Below are positions 1 to 7,218 of a DNA stretch of 15,785 nucleotides, in pieces. The first letter of the stretch is position 1; every line of letters starts with the position of its first letter. The stretch comes from Bryobacterales bacterium. Its GTDB lineage: Bacteria > Acidobacteriota > Terriglobia > Bryobacterales > Bryobacteraceae. The notes below the pieces were generated by a model. It ran no database searches, had not been told where the DNA came from, and saw only the letters and a program-made list of their open reading frames with translations. The position numbers were made by a program, and so were the translations under genes. The stretch is from positions 1-15,785 of the forward strand of contig PKZC01000313.1 in assembly GCA_003132905.1 (NCBI GenBank), in the 5' to 3' direction.

Positions 1-353
1 TCCAGCATTTGGTGGGGCCGGGGATCGGCCGCGCGATTGCCCTGTCTGGCGTCGATCGGATGCCGCCGCGCCGCATGCTGGATGTGTGGACCGATCCCGA
101 TTACGAATTCGCGCAAAACAAGCCAGAGCGTCTGTTGATGGCCGCGCTGGATTATTCCAAGCAGCGCTTCGTCGTGTATGTGGCGTCCAAGCCTCCCCGC
201 TCGATCTTCCGGTCGATTGCAGCGCATCTGAACCGGAGAATCATTTATATTCCGATTGGCGCGCTGAATCCCACCCGGATGAAGAAGCTGCGCGTCGTGC
301 ATGTGCTCGACAGTTACGAACGGCGCGATGAGGCCAAAGACTATATCTGGTAG
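1..353 (+). CDS. Unrecognised protein, C-terminal part (cut by the window edge)
   Basis: The reading frame is open from the first bases of the window to a TAG at 351-353, so this is probably the end of a longer gene. A TTG at 9 could be read as a start, but it has no convincing ribosome binding site and the frame continues upstream of it (Gln-His before the TTG). The visible 116 or so residues are basic and soluble-looking: motifs include GPGIGRAIALSG near the start, RRMLDVWTDPDYEFAQNKPE in the middle, and a beta-like stretch RRIIYIPIGALNP before the end DEAKDYIW. I do not recognise the family and see no membrane segment. The last 13 bases overlap the 3' end of the convergent cobA/hemD fusion gene, and there is no terminator between them. 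Confidence that this is a real coding region is good because of its length and codon regularity; its function is unknown. Confidence 0.6.
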   Translation, partial: QHLVGPGIGRAIALSGVDRMPPRRMLDVWTDPDYEFAQNKPERLLMAALDYSKQRFVVYVASKPPRSIFRSIAAHLNRRIIYIPIGALNPTRMKKLRVVHVLDSYERRDEAKDYIW

Positions 354-1825
354 AACGCCAGAATCGCTTCGACTAATCCATCGAGCGTGAATTGCTTGGC
401 TTCGGCGTCCACTGTTAGCCCGTGCGCCGACAAAGTCGATGAAGTCACCGGGCCGATGGAGGCGATGCGAATGCCTTTGAGAGCGTCGCGGCCGGTAATT
501 GCGAGCAGGTTCTTGACGGTGGAGGAACTTGTAAAAGTGACCCAATCCAGTTTTTTCTCGCTCGAGAAAATGTCGTGAGCGCGGGACGCTGCGTTCGATG
601 GCACGACATTTCGATACGCTTCGACCACGTCTACTTGCGCGCCTAGTTTGGCTAATTCAATCGGAATCACATCGCGAGCCACTGCTGCGCGAGGCAGCAG
701 TATTTTCTTGCCCGCCAGATCTTCCCCTGCAAATGCTTTCACCACGCTTTCGGCGACGTACTCTTCCGGCATCAGATCCACTTTGATGTGCAGGTCCTCA
801 ATTGCCTGGCGCGTCGCAGGCCCGATGGCGCAAATGCGCGCTCGGAGCGATCGTAAATCGTAGCGCGAATGATCCAACCGGTCGAGAAGAAACCGAACCC
901 CGTTCGCGCTAGTGAAAATCAGCCAATCGTAGTCGCGGAGGTTTTCGATGGCTCGGTCGAGCGGCGCTGGATCGGCGGGCGGCTCAAGCGCGATCACCGG
1001 CAATTCGATGGCGTCGGCCCCCAGTTCGCGCAGCCGATCCGATAATTCAGCAGCCTGATCCGCGGCGCGCGTCACCACGATTTTGCGTCCAAACAACGGC
1101 AGCTTTTCAAACCAATCGATCCTCTCGCGCAGTGCAACTACTTCCCCGATGATCACCGTAGCGGGAGGCTTCAAATCGGCTTGCTCGATGCGATCGGCGA
1201 TGGTTGCCAGCGTGGCCATCACCGTTTGCTGATCGGGCCGCGTTCCCCATCGGACCGCGACTGCCGGCGTTTCGCCCGAACGTCCATGCCGCATGATCTC
1301 GGCCGCAATATCGCGGATGGAAAAGATGCCCATGAAGATAACCAGCGTTTCGGTTTGCCCCACCTTGCTCCAATCGATGCCATGCACGTCATGTCCAGTA
1401 ACGAAGGTCAGAACTTTGTTGTGAGCGCGGTGTGTGAGCGGAATGCCGCTGTAGGCAGCGATGCCCAAGGGCGAAGTCACTCCAGGCACCACTTCGAACG
1501 GAATGCCTGCGTCGGCCAACGCTTCCAGCTCTTCACCGCCGCGTCCGAATATGAACGGGTCGCCGCCTTTCAGTCGCACTACGTTGAGCCCCCGCCGCGC
1601 CCGGTCGATCATCATGGCGCAAATCTCTTCCTGTGGAAAAGCATGCACCGATTTCTTCTTGCCGACATAAACCCGCTCGCAATTTTTGGGCGCCAGATCG
1701 AGCAGGTGTTCGTTGGCGAGATTGTCGTACAGGATGGAATCCGCGATAGCCAGCAATTTGCGGCCTTTCCAGGTGATCAGGCCAGGGTCGCCCGGACCGG
1801 CTCCGACCAGGTAGACCTTATTCAT
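341..1825 (-). CDS. cobA/hemD: Fused uroporphyrinogen-III C-methyltransferase / uroporphyrinogen-III synthase
   Basis: This bifunctional cytosolic enzyme cyclises hydroxymethylbilane to uroporphyrinogen III (HemD half) and methylates it with SAM to precorrin-2 (CobA/SUMT half), the entry to sirohaem or cobalamin. Residues 1-240 or so form the SUMT domain: VYLVGAGPGDPGL at 4-16 (SAM site), the RLKGGDPFIFGRGGEE motif at 84-99, PGVTS at 114-118 and THR at 131-133. Residues from about 245 to 494 form the HemD domain, starting KIVVTRAADQAAELSDRLRELG, with low sequence conservation as usual for HemD. The start ATG overlaps the hemC stop as ATGA (1822-1825), which implies translational coupling. Total length of 494 fits a CobA-HemD fusion as known in several Firmicutes and Acidobacteria. 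No separate sirohaem dehydrogenase/ferrochelatase is visible in the window. The 3' end overlaps the convergent first gene. Confidence 0.95.
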   Translation of the reverse strand: MNKVYLVGAGPGDPGLITWKGRKLLAIADSILYDNLANEHLLDLAPKNCERVYVGKKKSVHAFPQEEICAMMIDRARRGLNVVRLKGGDPFIFGRGGEELEALADAGIPFEVVPGVTSPLGIAAYSGIPLTHRAHNKVLTFVTGHDVHGIDWSKVGQTETLVIFMGIFSIRDIAAEIMRHGRSGETPAVAVRWGTRPDQQTVMATLATIADRIEQADLKPPATVIIGEVVALRERIDWFEKLPLFGRKIVVTRAADQAAELSDRLRELGADAIELPVIALEPPADPAPLDRAIENLRDYDWLIFTSANGVRFLLDRLDHSRYDLRSLRARICAIGPATRQAIEDLHIKVDLMPEEYVAESVVKAFAGEDLAGKKILLPRAAVARDVIPIELAKLGAQVDVVEAYRNVVPSNAASRAHDIFSSEKKLDWVTFTSSSTVKNLLAITGRDALKGIRIASIGPVTSSTLSAHGLTVDAEAKQFTLDGLVEAILAFYQI

Positions 1826-2727
1826 GACTTCGCGTAGACGGCGTCGAGAATTTGTTTTCCGCCTTCCGCGAGAAGCTGCTCACCAAGCGCGCGGCCGAGC
1901 TTCGCGGCATCGGACACAGGTCCCTGCATTTCTTTGCGGACCACTTGCACGCCGTCCGGAGAAACGATCAGCGCCAGGAGGGAAAGCCTTTGGTTGTTGA
2001 TAAAAGCATGAGCTCCCATCGGCGCCTGGCAGCCTCCGCCCAGGGCGGCCAGCACGGCCCGTTCCGCGGTTACGCGGGCGCGCGTTTCGGCATGGTCTAA
2101 GTTCTTAGCAATCTCAAACCCGGCACCGCCGTCGTCGCGAGTCTCAACCGCTAGCGCTCCTTGTCCAACCGCGGGGCACATGATGCCCGGATCAAAAAGC
2201 TCCGTGATTCGATTCTCCCAGCCCAAGCGGCGTAATCCTGCCGAGGCCAGCACTATGGCATCGTAGCGGCCTTCATCCAATTTGCGTAGACGAGTGTCGA
2301 CGTTCCCGCGAATATCTTCGATCTTCAAATCGGGCCGAAGAGCCCGAAGCTGCGCGGCGCGTCGCAGCGAACCGGTGCCCACCCGAGCGCCTGGCGCAAG
2401 ATCCTTGAGAGCGCGGCCGATCAACGCATCCCGCGGATCTTCGCGCTCCGGGATCCCGGCCAACGTCAAGCCGGCTGGCAAATCGGTGGGCATATCCTTC
2501 AAGCTGTGTACGGCAAGATCGATCGTACCCGCGAGCAGCGCCTCTTCGATTTCCTTGGTGAACAGGCCTTTCGATCCCACTTGCGACAACGCAATTTCGG
2601 TGACCTTATCGCCGGTAGTCTTGATAATTTCGATACGGCATTGCTCGCCTAATGTTTCCAGGCGGGCTTGAATCCAGCGCGCTTGCCACAGCGCCAGTTG
2701 GGAACCTCGCGAACCGATCGTCAGCAT
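1822..2727 (-). CDS. hemC: Hydroxymethylbilane synthase (porphobilinogen deaminase)
   Basis: HemC polymerises four porphobilinogen molecules into hydroxymethylbilane, in the cytosol, directly before the HemD step encoded by the next gene. At 301 residues it has the normal family length. The N-terminus MLTIGSRGSQLALWQ is typical; HSLKDMP at 74-80 carries the catalytic Asp78; VGTGSLRRAAQL at 116-127 and IRGNVDTRLRKL at 139-150 are the substrate-binding arginine motifs; GGGCQAPMGA holds Cys233, which anchors the dipyrromethane cofactor. The ATG at 2727 is preceded by an in-frame stop 9 bases upstream, so this start is firm. A possible ribosome binding site, AGGTGG, lies 11 bases upstream inside a tandem repeat. 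The stop overlaps the next start as ATGA. Confidence 0.97.
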   Translation of the reverse strand: MLTIGSRGSQLALWQARWIQARLETLGEQCRIEIIKTTGDKVTEIALSQVGSKGLFTKEIEEALLAGTIDLAVHSLKDMPTDLPAGLTLAGIPEREDPRDALIGRALKDLAPGARVGTGSLRRAAQLRALRPDLKIEDIRGNVDTRLRKLDEGRYDAIVLASAGLRRLGWENRITELFDPGIMCPAVGQGALAVETRDDGGAGFEIAKNLDHAETRARVTAERAVLAALGGGCQAPMGAHAFINNQRLSLLALIVSPDGVQVVRKEMQGPVSDAAKLGRALGEQLLAEGGKQILDAVYAKS

Positions 2728-2780
2728 CCTATATCAATCCACCTATATCAGTCACCTTTATCAATCACCTTTATCAATCC
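2728..2780 (-). repeat. Four tandem copies of a 13-base unit across the hemA stop and hemC leader
   Basis: Read on the minus strand, the hemA-hemC junction consists of units of the form GGATTGATAAAGG, TGATTGATAAAGG, TGACTGATATAGG and TGGATTGATATAGG, the last ending right at the hemC ATG (one unit is 14 bases). The first copy contains the hemA stop codon (2774-2776). Every copy carries TGA and an AGG or AGGTG tract, so the repeat multiplies both a stop codon and a weak Shine-Dalgarno-like core. Copies differ by only one to three bases. The unit length is not a multiple of three, so copy changes would not alter either protein but would change the spacing and number of possible ribosome entry sites. 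Confidence 0.9.
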
Positions 2781-4036
2781 AGGCGGAAGACTTTTCGAAC
2801 CGCGTTGATGATATGGTGCCCATCCGGCTGCGATGCCTGTTTACGGATTTCCGATATGGGCCCGTGGGCGATCTTGTTCATCATGCTTTTGGTGAATGCC
2901 TCAATGGCCTGTTCCTGCTCCGGCGTCAGCGTTCCGAGCTTGGCCCGCCAGCGCGTAATTTCGCCCGTGCGCAGGCGTTCGAGTTCCTCTTGCAGCTTGA
3001 CGATGGTGGGTGCCACTTCACGTGCTTTTAAGCGCGCAACCATGCGCTCTACTTCCTCGTGAATGATGGCCTCGGCATCTTCGGCGGAGTTTTGGCGGCC
3101 CTTTAGATTGGTTTCGATCACCTTCTGCAGGTCGTCGATGTCGTACAGGAAGACGTTGTCCAGTTCATTAACCGTGGGCTCGATGTTGCGCGGCACGGCA
3201 ATGTCGATCAGGAACATCGGCTTGTTGCGGCGCGCTTCCAGCACCTTTTTCATGTCGTCGCGAACGATGATGTAATGCGGAGCGCCACTGGACGCGATAA
3301 CAATGTCAACCTCGGGTAGGGCGGAGAGGAAGCGCGTATAGTCTACGAGTTTCCCATCAAAAAGCTCCGCCATTTCAAGAGCGCGCTCGTGAGTGCGATT
3401 GGTGACGAAGATCTGTCCCACGCCGCTGCGCCGCAAATGACGGGCCGCGAGTTCCGACATCTTACCTGCGCCCACGATCATGACCTTCTTGCCCTGCAGC
3501 GAGCCGAAAATCTCGCGCGCCAGCTCCACCGCCGCATAACTGACGGAGACGGCGTTTTCGCCGATGTTGGTTTCGGACCTCACGCGTTTGGCAACGTTGA
3601 AGGCGCGCGTGAGCAGAGTGTCCATGAAGCCGCTGACAGCGCCGTGTTCCTTAGCGAGCGAGTAAGCCGATTTGAGCTGCCCGAGAATCTGCGGTTCGCC
3701 GACGACCATGGAATCCAGGCTTGCAGCCACTCGGAATAGGTGCCGGATAGCATCGCTGTCTTCGAAGCGGTAAAGGTAAGGCGTCACCCACTCTCGCTCG
3801 ACGTGCCGGGTGTCGGCCAAAAATTGATCCACGGCCATCGGTGAATTCGAATTCTCTTCGCAAGTGAGCGCCACTTCCACGCGATTACAGGTGGAAAGGA
3901 TCATGCCTTCGCAAAATCCCGGGCGTCCTTTGAGCGAAATCAGCGCTTGCGACAACGCGCTTTCGTCAAACGCCAGGCGTTCCCGCACCTCAACCGGTGC
4001 GCTTTTGTGATTCACGCCTGTGATGGAGAATTTCAT
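2774..4036 (-). CDS. hemA: Glutamyl-tRNA reductase
   Basis: HemA reduces glutamyl-tRNA(Glu) to glutamate-1-semialdehyde with NADPH, the first committed step of the C5 tetrapyrrole pathway. The protein is 420 residues, normal for the family. Motifs: MKFSITGVNHKSAPVEVRER at the N-terminus; STCNRVE with the catalytic Cys50; VGEPQILGQ at 112-120; the NADPH-binding loop VGAGKMSE at 188-195; and a C-terminal dimerisation helix. The frame is open for a further 70 codons upstream, but that part is antisense-like low-quality sequence inside the ccsA gene; the ATG at 4036 gives the conserved N-terminus and overlaps the ccsA stop as ATGA (4033-4036), so translation is probably coupled. It is the second gene of the operon. 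No heme-regulatory feature can be assigned from sequence alone. Confidence 0.97.
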   Translation of the reverse strand: MKFSITGVNHKSAPVEVRERLAFDESALSQALISLKGRPGFCEGMILSTCNRVEVALTCEENSNSPMAVDQFLADTRHVEREWVTPYLYRFEDSDAIRHLFRVAASLDSMVVGEPQILGQLKSAYSLAKEHGAVSGFMDTLLTRAFNVAKRVRSETNIGENAVSVSYAAVELAREIFGSLQGKKVMIVGAGKMSELAARHLRRSGVGQIFVTNRTHERALEMAELFDGKLVDYTRFLSALPEVDIVIASSGAPHYIIVRDDMKKVLEARRNKPMFLIDIAVPRNIEPTVNELDNVFLYDIDDLQKVIETNLKGRQNSAEDAEAIIHEEVERMVARLKAREVAPTIVKLQEELERLRTGEITRWRAKLGTLTPEQEQAIEAFTKSMMNKIAHGPISEIRKQASQPDGHHIINAVRKVFRLD

Positions 4037-4869
4037 TTGGCGATCAGGTTCCGAAGCCCCACATGCGCGGCCCAGGTAAGGCCCGAGCAGCAGAGGACGG
4101 CCACGGCCATCAACGCGGCCTTGCGGCCTCTCCATCCGGCCGTCTGCCGGAGAAAGACCATGGTGAGATAGAAGCCCCAGGTGATGAAGGCGAGCGCGAT
4201 GCGCGGATCGCGGATCCAGGCGGTGCCGGCGTCGATGAATGCCCAAGTGCTGCCCGCAATCACTCCTAGCGTGATAAACACGAAGCCAAAGCTCATGGCG
4301 TTAGTGATGAGGTTGTCGAGCGTCGCGAGCGGGGGCAGGCGTTTGAAAAGCTGCGCGACATATTCGGGCAAGTCGAGCGGCTTCTTTCTTTTGAGCTGGC
4401 GTTCTTGAATCAGGTAAAAGCAGGAGGCGACTGCGGTGAGTAGCAGCGACGCGTAGCCCAGCAGCACCATCATCACGTGCACCAGCAGCAAGGCGCGCAC
4501 ATTGGTGCTGGGCCACGAACCGATGGGTGTTTCCATCGCGCCCACTTGCGTGAGGACGAAGACCAGTGGAAAGATGCACACGCTGAGGCTGGCGGCGTCG
4601 TAGCGCCAATACACAAAGAGGAAGAGGACGGCGATCAGGAAGGCGCAAACGGTAGCAGATTCAAAGAAGGTATCAACCGGGAGGTGACCGAGCGAAACCG
4701 TCATCTCGACGATCGCCACGAAGTGTAGAACGGCAGCGACGAGAAATGCGAAAAGGGCGGGTTTCAGGAAGCCTTCACGCCGACGGAGCAAAACCGCCAT
4801 GACATGTAGCAAACCCACCCCGTACAGCGCCGTGGCCATACGGAGCCAGAAAACGGCCATTTCATGCAT
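4033..4869 (-). CDS. ccsA: CcsA/HemX-like cytochrome c assembly membrane protein
   Basis: A 278-residue polytopic inner-membrane protein of the cytochrome-c-assembly (CcsA/CcmC/HemX) family. About eight hydrophobic segments can be seen (starting near residues 4, 36, 73, 95, 124, 140, 190 and 224). His50 and His131 lie in or beside membrane segments and are candidate haem ligands. The family's tryptophan-rich signature WAxxxWGxxWxWDPKE appears only in weakened form as WAFIDAGTAWIRDPR (209-223), which fits HemX-type members better than a full CcsA haem-handling protein. HemX in Bacillus subtilis is encoded beside hemA and affects HemA level; the position directly before hemA, with an ATGA overlap, supports that role here. 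The first ATG is used (4869); another ATG lies three codons in. No clear Shine-Dalgarno is present, but a TATACT hexamer sits 8 bases upstream. Confidence 0.85.
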   Translation of the reverse strand: MHEMAVFWLRMATALYGVGLLHVMAVLLRRREGFLKPALFAFLVAAVLHFVAIVEMTVSLGHLPVDTFFESATVCAFLIAVLFLFVYWRYDAASLSVCIFPLVFVLTQVGAMETPIGSWPSTNVRALLLVHVMMVLLGYASLLLTAVASCFYLIQERQLKRKKPLDLPEYVAQLFKRLPPLATLDNLITNAMSFGFVFITLGVIAGSTWAFIDAGTAWIRDPRIALAFITWGFYLTMVFLRQTAGWRGRKAALMAVAVLCCSGLTWAAHVGLRNLIAK

Positions 4870-4877
4870 CTAAGTCA

Positions 4878-4883
4878 AGTATA
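4878..4883 (-). promoter_or_regulatory. Possible -10 element of the hem operon
   Basis: On the minus strand TATACT lies exactly 8 bases before the ccsA ATG. No good -35 hexamer is found 16-18 bases further upstream. The position would place the transcription start at or next to the start codon, so the operon mRNA may be leaderless. The same spacing occurs before three other genes of the window, which is the main reason for calling it. Confidence 0.4.
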
Positions 4884-4938
4884 GCGGCCCCGCGCATCCG
4901 GAGGAGGCGTTTCGCAGATGCTTTATGCTCCGGGCGTT

Positions 4939-5002
4939 TGACCATATCCGGTCAGATGACCCCGCGCGGTCGGTTAAAAATTACTCATGCGGCTTAAGCC
5001 GC
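4939..5002. promoter_or_regulatory. Cluster of three inverted repeats upstream of the hem operon
   Basis: Between ccsA and the first small peptide gene lie two 14-base elements of the form GACC-N6-GGTC, at 4940-4953 (extended by T/A to TGACC-N6-GGTCA) and 4958-4971, 18 bases apart from start to start. A perfect 14-base palindrome GCGGCTTAAGCCGC follows at 4989-5002. The paired GACC elements could be a dimer-binding operator for the hem operon. The palindrome could be a short hairpin ending the small-gene transcript: on the minus strand ATTTTT follows it, but only after 7 bases, which is poor for an intrinsic terminator. Confidence 0.4.
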
Positions 5003-5023
5003 GCGGGAAGCGCTAGCGTACAC

Positions 5024-5173
5024 TTATGGGCGCACAACGATCAAAGCATGCCGATGGTGACGGCGATGATGGCGGCGATGATGAGTAACAACAACTACCT
5101 GGCCCATCAGAGGCTGCAACACCGCTACACTAGACGCGGCAAGAAATACTGAGAGTGCGATTAGACGCTTCAT
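5024..5173 (-). CDS. Small secreted His/Arg-rich peptide, copy 1 (49 residues)
   Basis: I derived this short gene by translating the minus strand from the ATG at 5173 to the TAA at 5024. The product begins MKRLIALSVFLAASSVAVLQ, a clear signal peptide (Lys-Arg then a hydrophobic core), followed by a valine run VVVV, a basic histidine block HHRRHHRRHHRH and a short LIVV end. A good ribosome binding site, AGGAGA, lies 8 bases before the ATG. The signal peptide matches that of the neighbouring copy in 17 of 22 positions, so the two are paralogues from a tandem duplication. The mature peptide, about 25 residues with seven histidines, would be exported; metal or polyanion binding is possible but is inference. 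I do not recognise a named family. An overlapping + strand frame (4925-5152) is its shadow. Confidence 0.75.
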   Translation of the reverse strand: MKRLIALSVFLAASSVAVLQPLMGQVVVVTHHRRHHRRHHRHALIVVRP

Positions 5174-5184
5174 TTTATGTTTCT

Positions 5185-5200
5185 CCTACCCTTCGGTAGG
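5185..5200 (-). promoter_or_regulatory. Hairpin overlapping the ribosome binding site of peptide gene 1
   Basis: A perfect 6-base-pair stem CCTACC/GGTAGG with a 4-base loop lies just upstream of the copy 1 gene. On the mRNA its 3' arm GGTAGG runs into the Shine-Dalgarno TAGGAGA, so folding would hide part of the ribosome entry site. This could be translational control, or chance. The second peptide gene has no equally good hairpin at the same place. Confidence 0.4.
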
Positions 5201-5236
5201 CATCTCAGACGCCAATCGCTTTTACCGTCGGTTCGT

Positions 5237-5383
5237 TTAGTGATGTTCAACTACGACCACTTTATGGTGGCGACGATGACGACGATGGTGAACGATGACA
5301 ACCTTCTCTTCGGCGTGCAGAGGCGGTAAAACTGCCACAGTGGCCCCAGCAAGAAATACGACAAGTGCGATTAAGCGCTTCAT
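5237..5383 (-). CDS. Small secreted His/Arg-rich peptide, copy 2 (48 residues)
   Basis: The product begins MKRLIALVVFLAGATVAVLP and continues PLHAEEKVVIV, then HHRRHRRHHK, VVVV and EHH. The first 22 or so residues are a signal peptide with a plausible cleavage after HA. The mature part has a valine strand, a His/Arg block and another valine strand, ending in two more histidines (seven in all). The frame is open 17 codons further upstream, but the ATG at 5383 is chosen because GGAGGG lies 8 bases before it and because the resulting N-terminus aligns with copy 1. It sits 63 bases upstream of copy 1 and 71 bases after the mdh stop, all on the same strand. Similar short histidine-rich exported proteins are often annotated only as hypothetical. 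Function unknown. Confidence 0.75.
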   Translation of the reverse strand: MKRLIALVVFLAGATVAVLPPLHAEEKVVIVHHRRHRRHHKVVVVEHH

Positions 5384-5454
5384 TTTGTGTTCCCTCCAGC
5401 CTGAAGTGAGCATTTCACGCACCAAACGCGCCAAAGCGCCGTCGCACGAAACAG

Positions 5455-6393
<939 letters not shown>

Positions 6394-6395
6394 TC

Positions 6396-6424
6396 AAGGT
6401 AGGGCACACGCGTGACTCTGTCAA
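6396..6424 (-). promoter_or_regulatory. mdh promoter, apparently leaderless
   Basis: On the minus strand a perfect TTGACA (6419-6424) is followed by a 17-base spacer and TACCTT (6396-6401), which keeps T1, A2 and T6 of the -10 consensus. Only 8 bases separate it from the mdh ATG, so the transcript would begin at about the start codon. It lies in the 45-base gap between the SDR stop and mdh. Confidence 0.6.
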
Positions 6425-6432
6425 GCGAGCTT

Positions 6433-7218
6433 TTAGGATTGCGGCTTCAGCGGAACCATGCTGGCTTGCAGGCGTCGCATTCCGGCCAGCCAACGGTCAT
6501 AGTCGTCCGCTTTGCGGCGAACGTACTCCAAGACTTTGGGGTGCGGCGCAATCAGAAATTGTTCGGCGTGCAGGCCTTGAATGACGGCTTCGGCCACTTC
6601 GTCGGGGTGAAGCGCGTCGTCCCGTAGAAATTCGCCGCCGCCGAATTCAGCGCGTTCCAGCATGCCGGTTGTCACGCCCATGGGACAGAGTGCGGAGACT
6701 TTAATTCCCTGATCGCCGTAAGTGATGCTGAGCCACTCTGCCAGTCCGAGTGAGGCGTGTTTCGACACTGTGTAAGGCGCGGACCCGAGCATGGTAAGCA
6801 AGCCCGCAGCCGAGACCGTGTTCAGCAGATAGCCTTCGTGGCGTGCCAGCATGCCCGGCAGCACGGCGCGCGCGGCATACACATGGCCCATCACATTCAC
6901 TTCCCAGGAGCGCAGCCAATCGCGATCGGGAGCGCTGCAATCGCCCTCCACACCGACGCCCGCGTTGGAACAAAACAGATCGATTTGTCCGTATCGCTTC
7001 AGGACGTCATCGACGAGTGTTTGAACGTCAGATTCGCTCGAGACGTTCGCATTGATGTCCCAACCGCCGATCTCGGCAGCCACTTTGCGAGCTGCTTCGT
7101 GGTCAATGTCGGCGACCACCACCGCCTTCGCACCTTCCGCCGCAAACCTCCGGCACAGGGCGCGGCCGATGCCATTCGCGCCGCCGGTGACGATGACTAC
7201 TTTGTCATAGACTTTCAT
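6433..7218 (-). CDS. Short-chain dehydrogenase/reductase (classical SDR)
   Basis: A 261-residue cytosolic NAD(P)-dependent oxidoreductase. The cofactor loop TGGANGIG is at 11-18; an acidic ADID stretch at 36-39 ends the second beta strand, favouring NAD(H); NAG is at 85-87; the active site is Asn108, Ser136, Tyr149 and Lys153 (YTVSK). The C-terminal third carries [13 protein letters not shown], common in SDRs whose substrate is not known. The frame is open 28 codons upstream, but the ATG at 7218 places the cofactor loop at the usual distance from the N-terminus. This start lies inside the end of the GT87 gene (14-base overlap), so the two are probably co-transcribed and coupled. The substrate cannot be told from the sequence. 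Confidence 0.9.
   Translation of the reverse strand: MKVYDKVVIVTGGANGIGRALCRRFAAEGAKAVVVADIDHEAARKVAAEIGGWDINANVSSESDVQTLVDDVLKRYGQIDLFCSNAGVGVEGDCSAPDRDWLRSWEVNVMGHVYAARAVLPGMLARHEGYLLNTVSAAGLLTMLGSAPYTVSKHASLGLAEWLSITYGDQGIKVSALCPMGVTTGMLERAEFGGGEFLRDDALHPDEVAEAVIQGLHAEQFLIAPHPKVLEYVRRKADDYDRWLAGMRRLQASMVPLKPQS

Noticed and set aside
1181..1837. A 218-codon + strand frame
   Set aside because: Antisense to the SUMT half of cobA/hemD, without motifs or a ribosome binding site.
4037..4246. A 70-codon N-terminal extension of hemA
   Set aside because: It lies inside the ccsA gene in another frame, is Arg/Gly-rich noise, and the ATG at 4036 gives the conserved HemA N-terminus.
5049..5085. GATGATGGCGGCGATGATG stretch as a microsatellite or CRISPR-like repeat
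   Set aside because: It is explained by CAT and CGC codons of the His/Arg block on the minus strand; no spacers or regular unit.
4925..5152. A + strand 75-codon frame over the small peptide region
   Set aside because: Its methionine/alanine runs are the mirror of the His/Arg codons of peptide gene 1, which has the better ribosome binding site and a paralogue.
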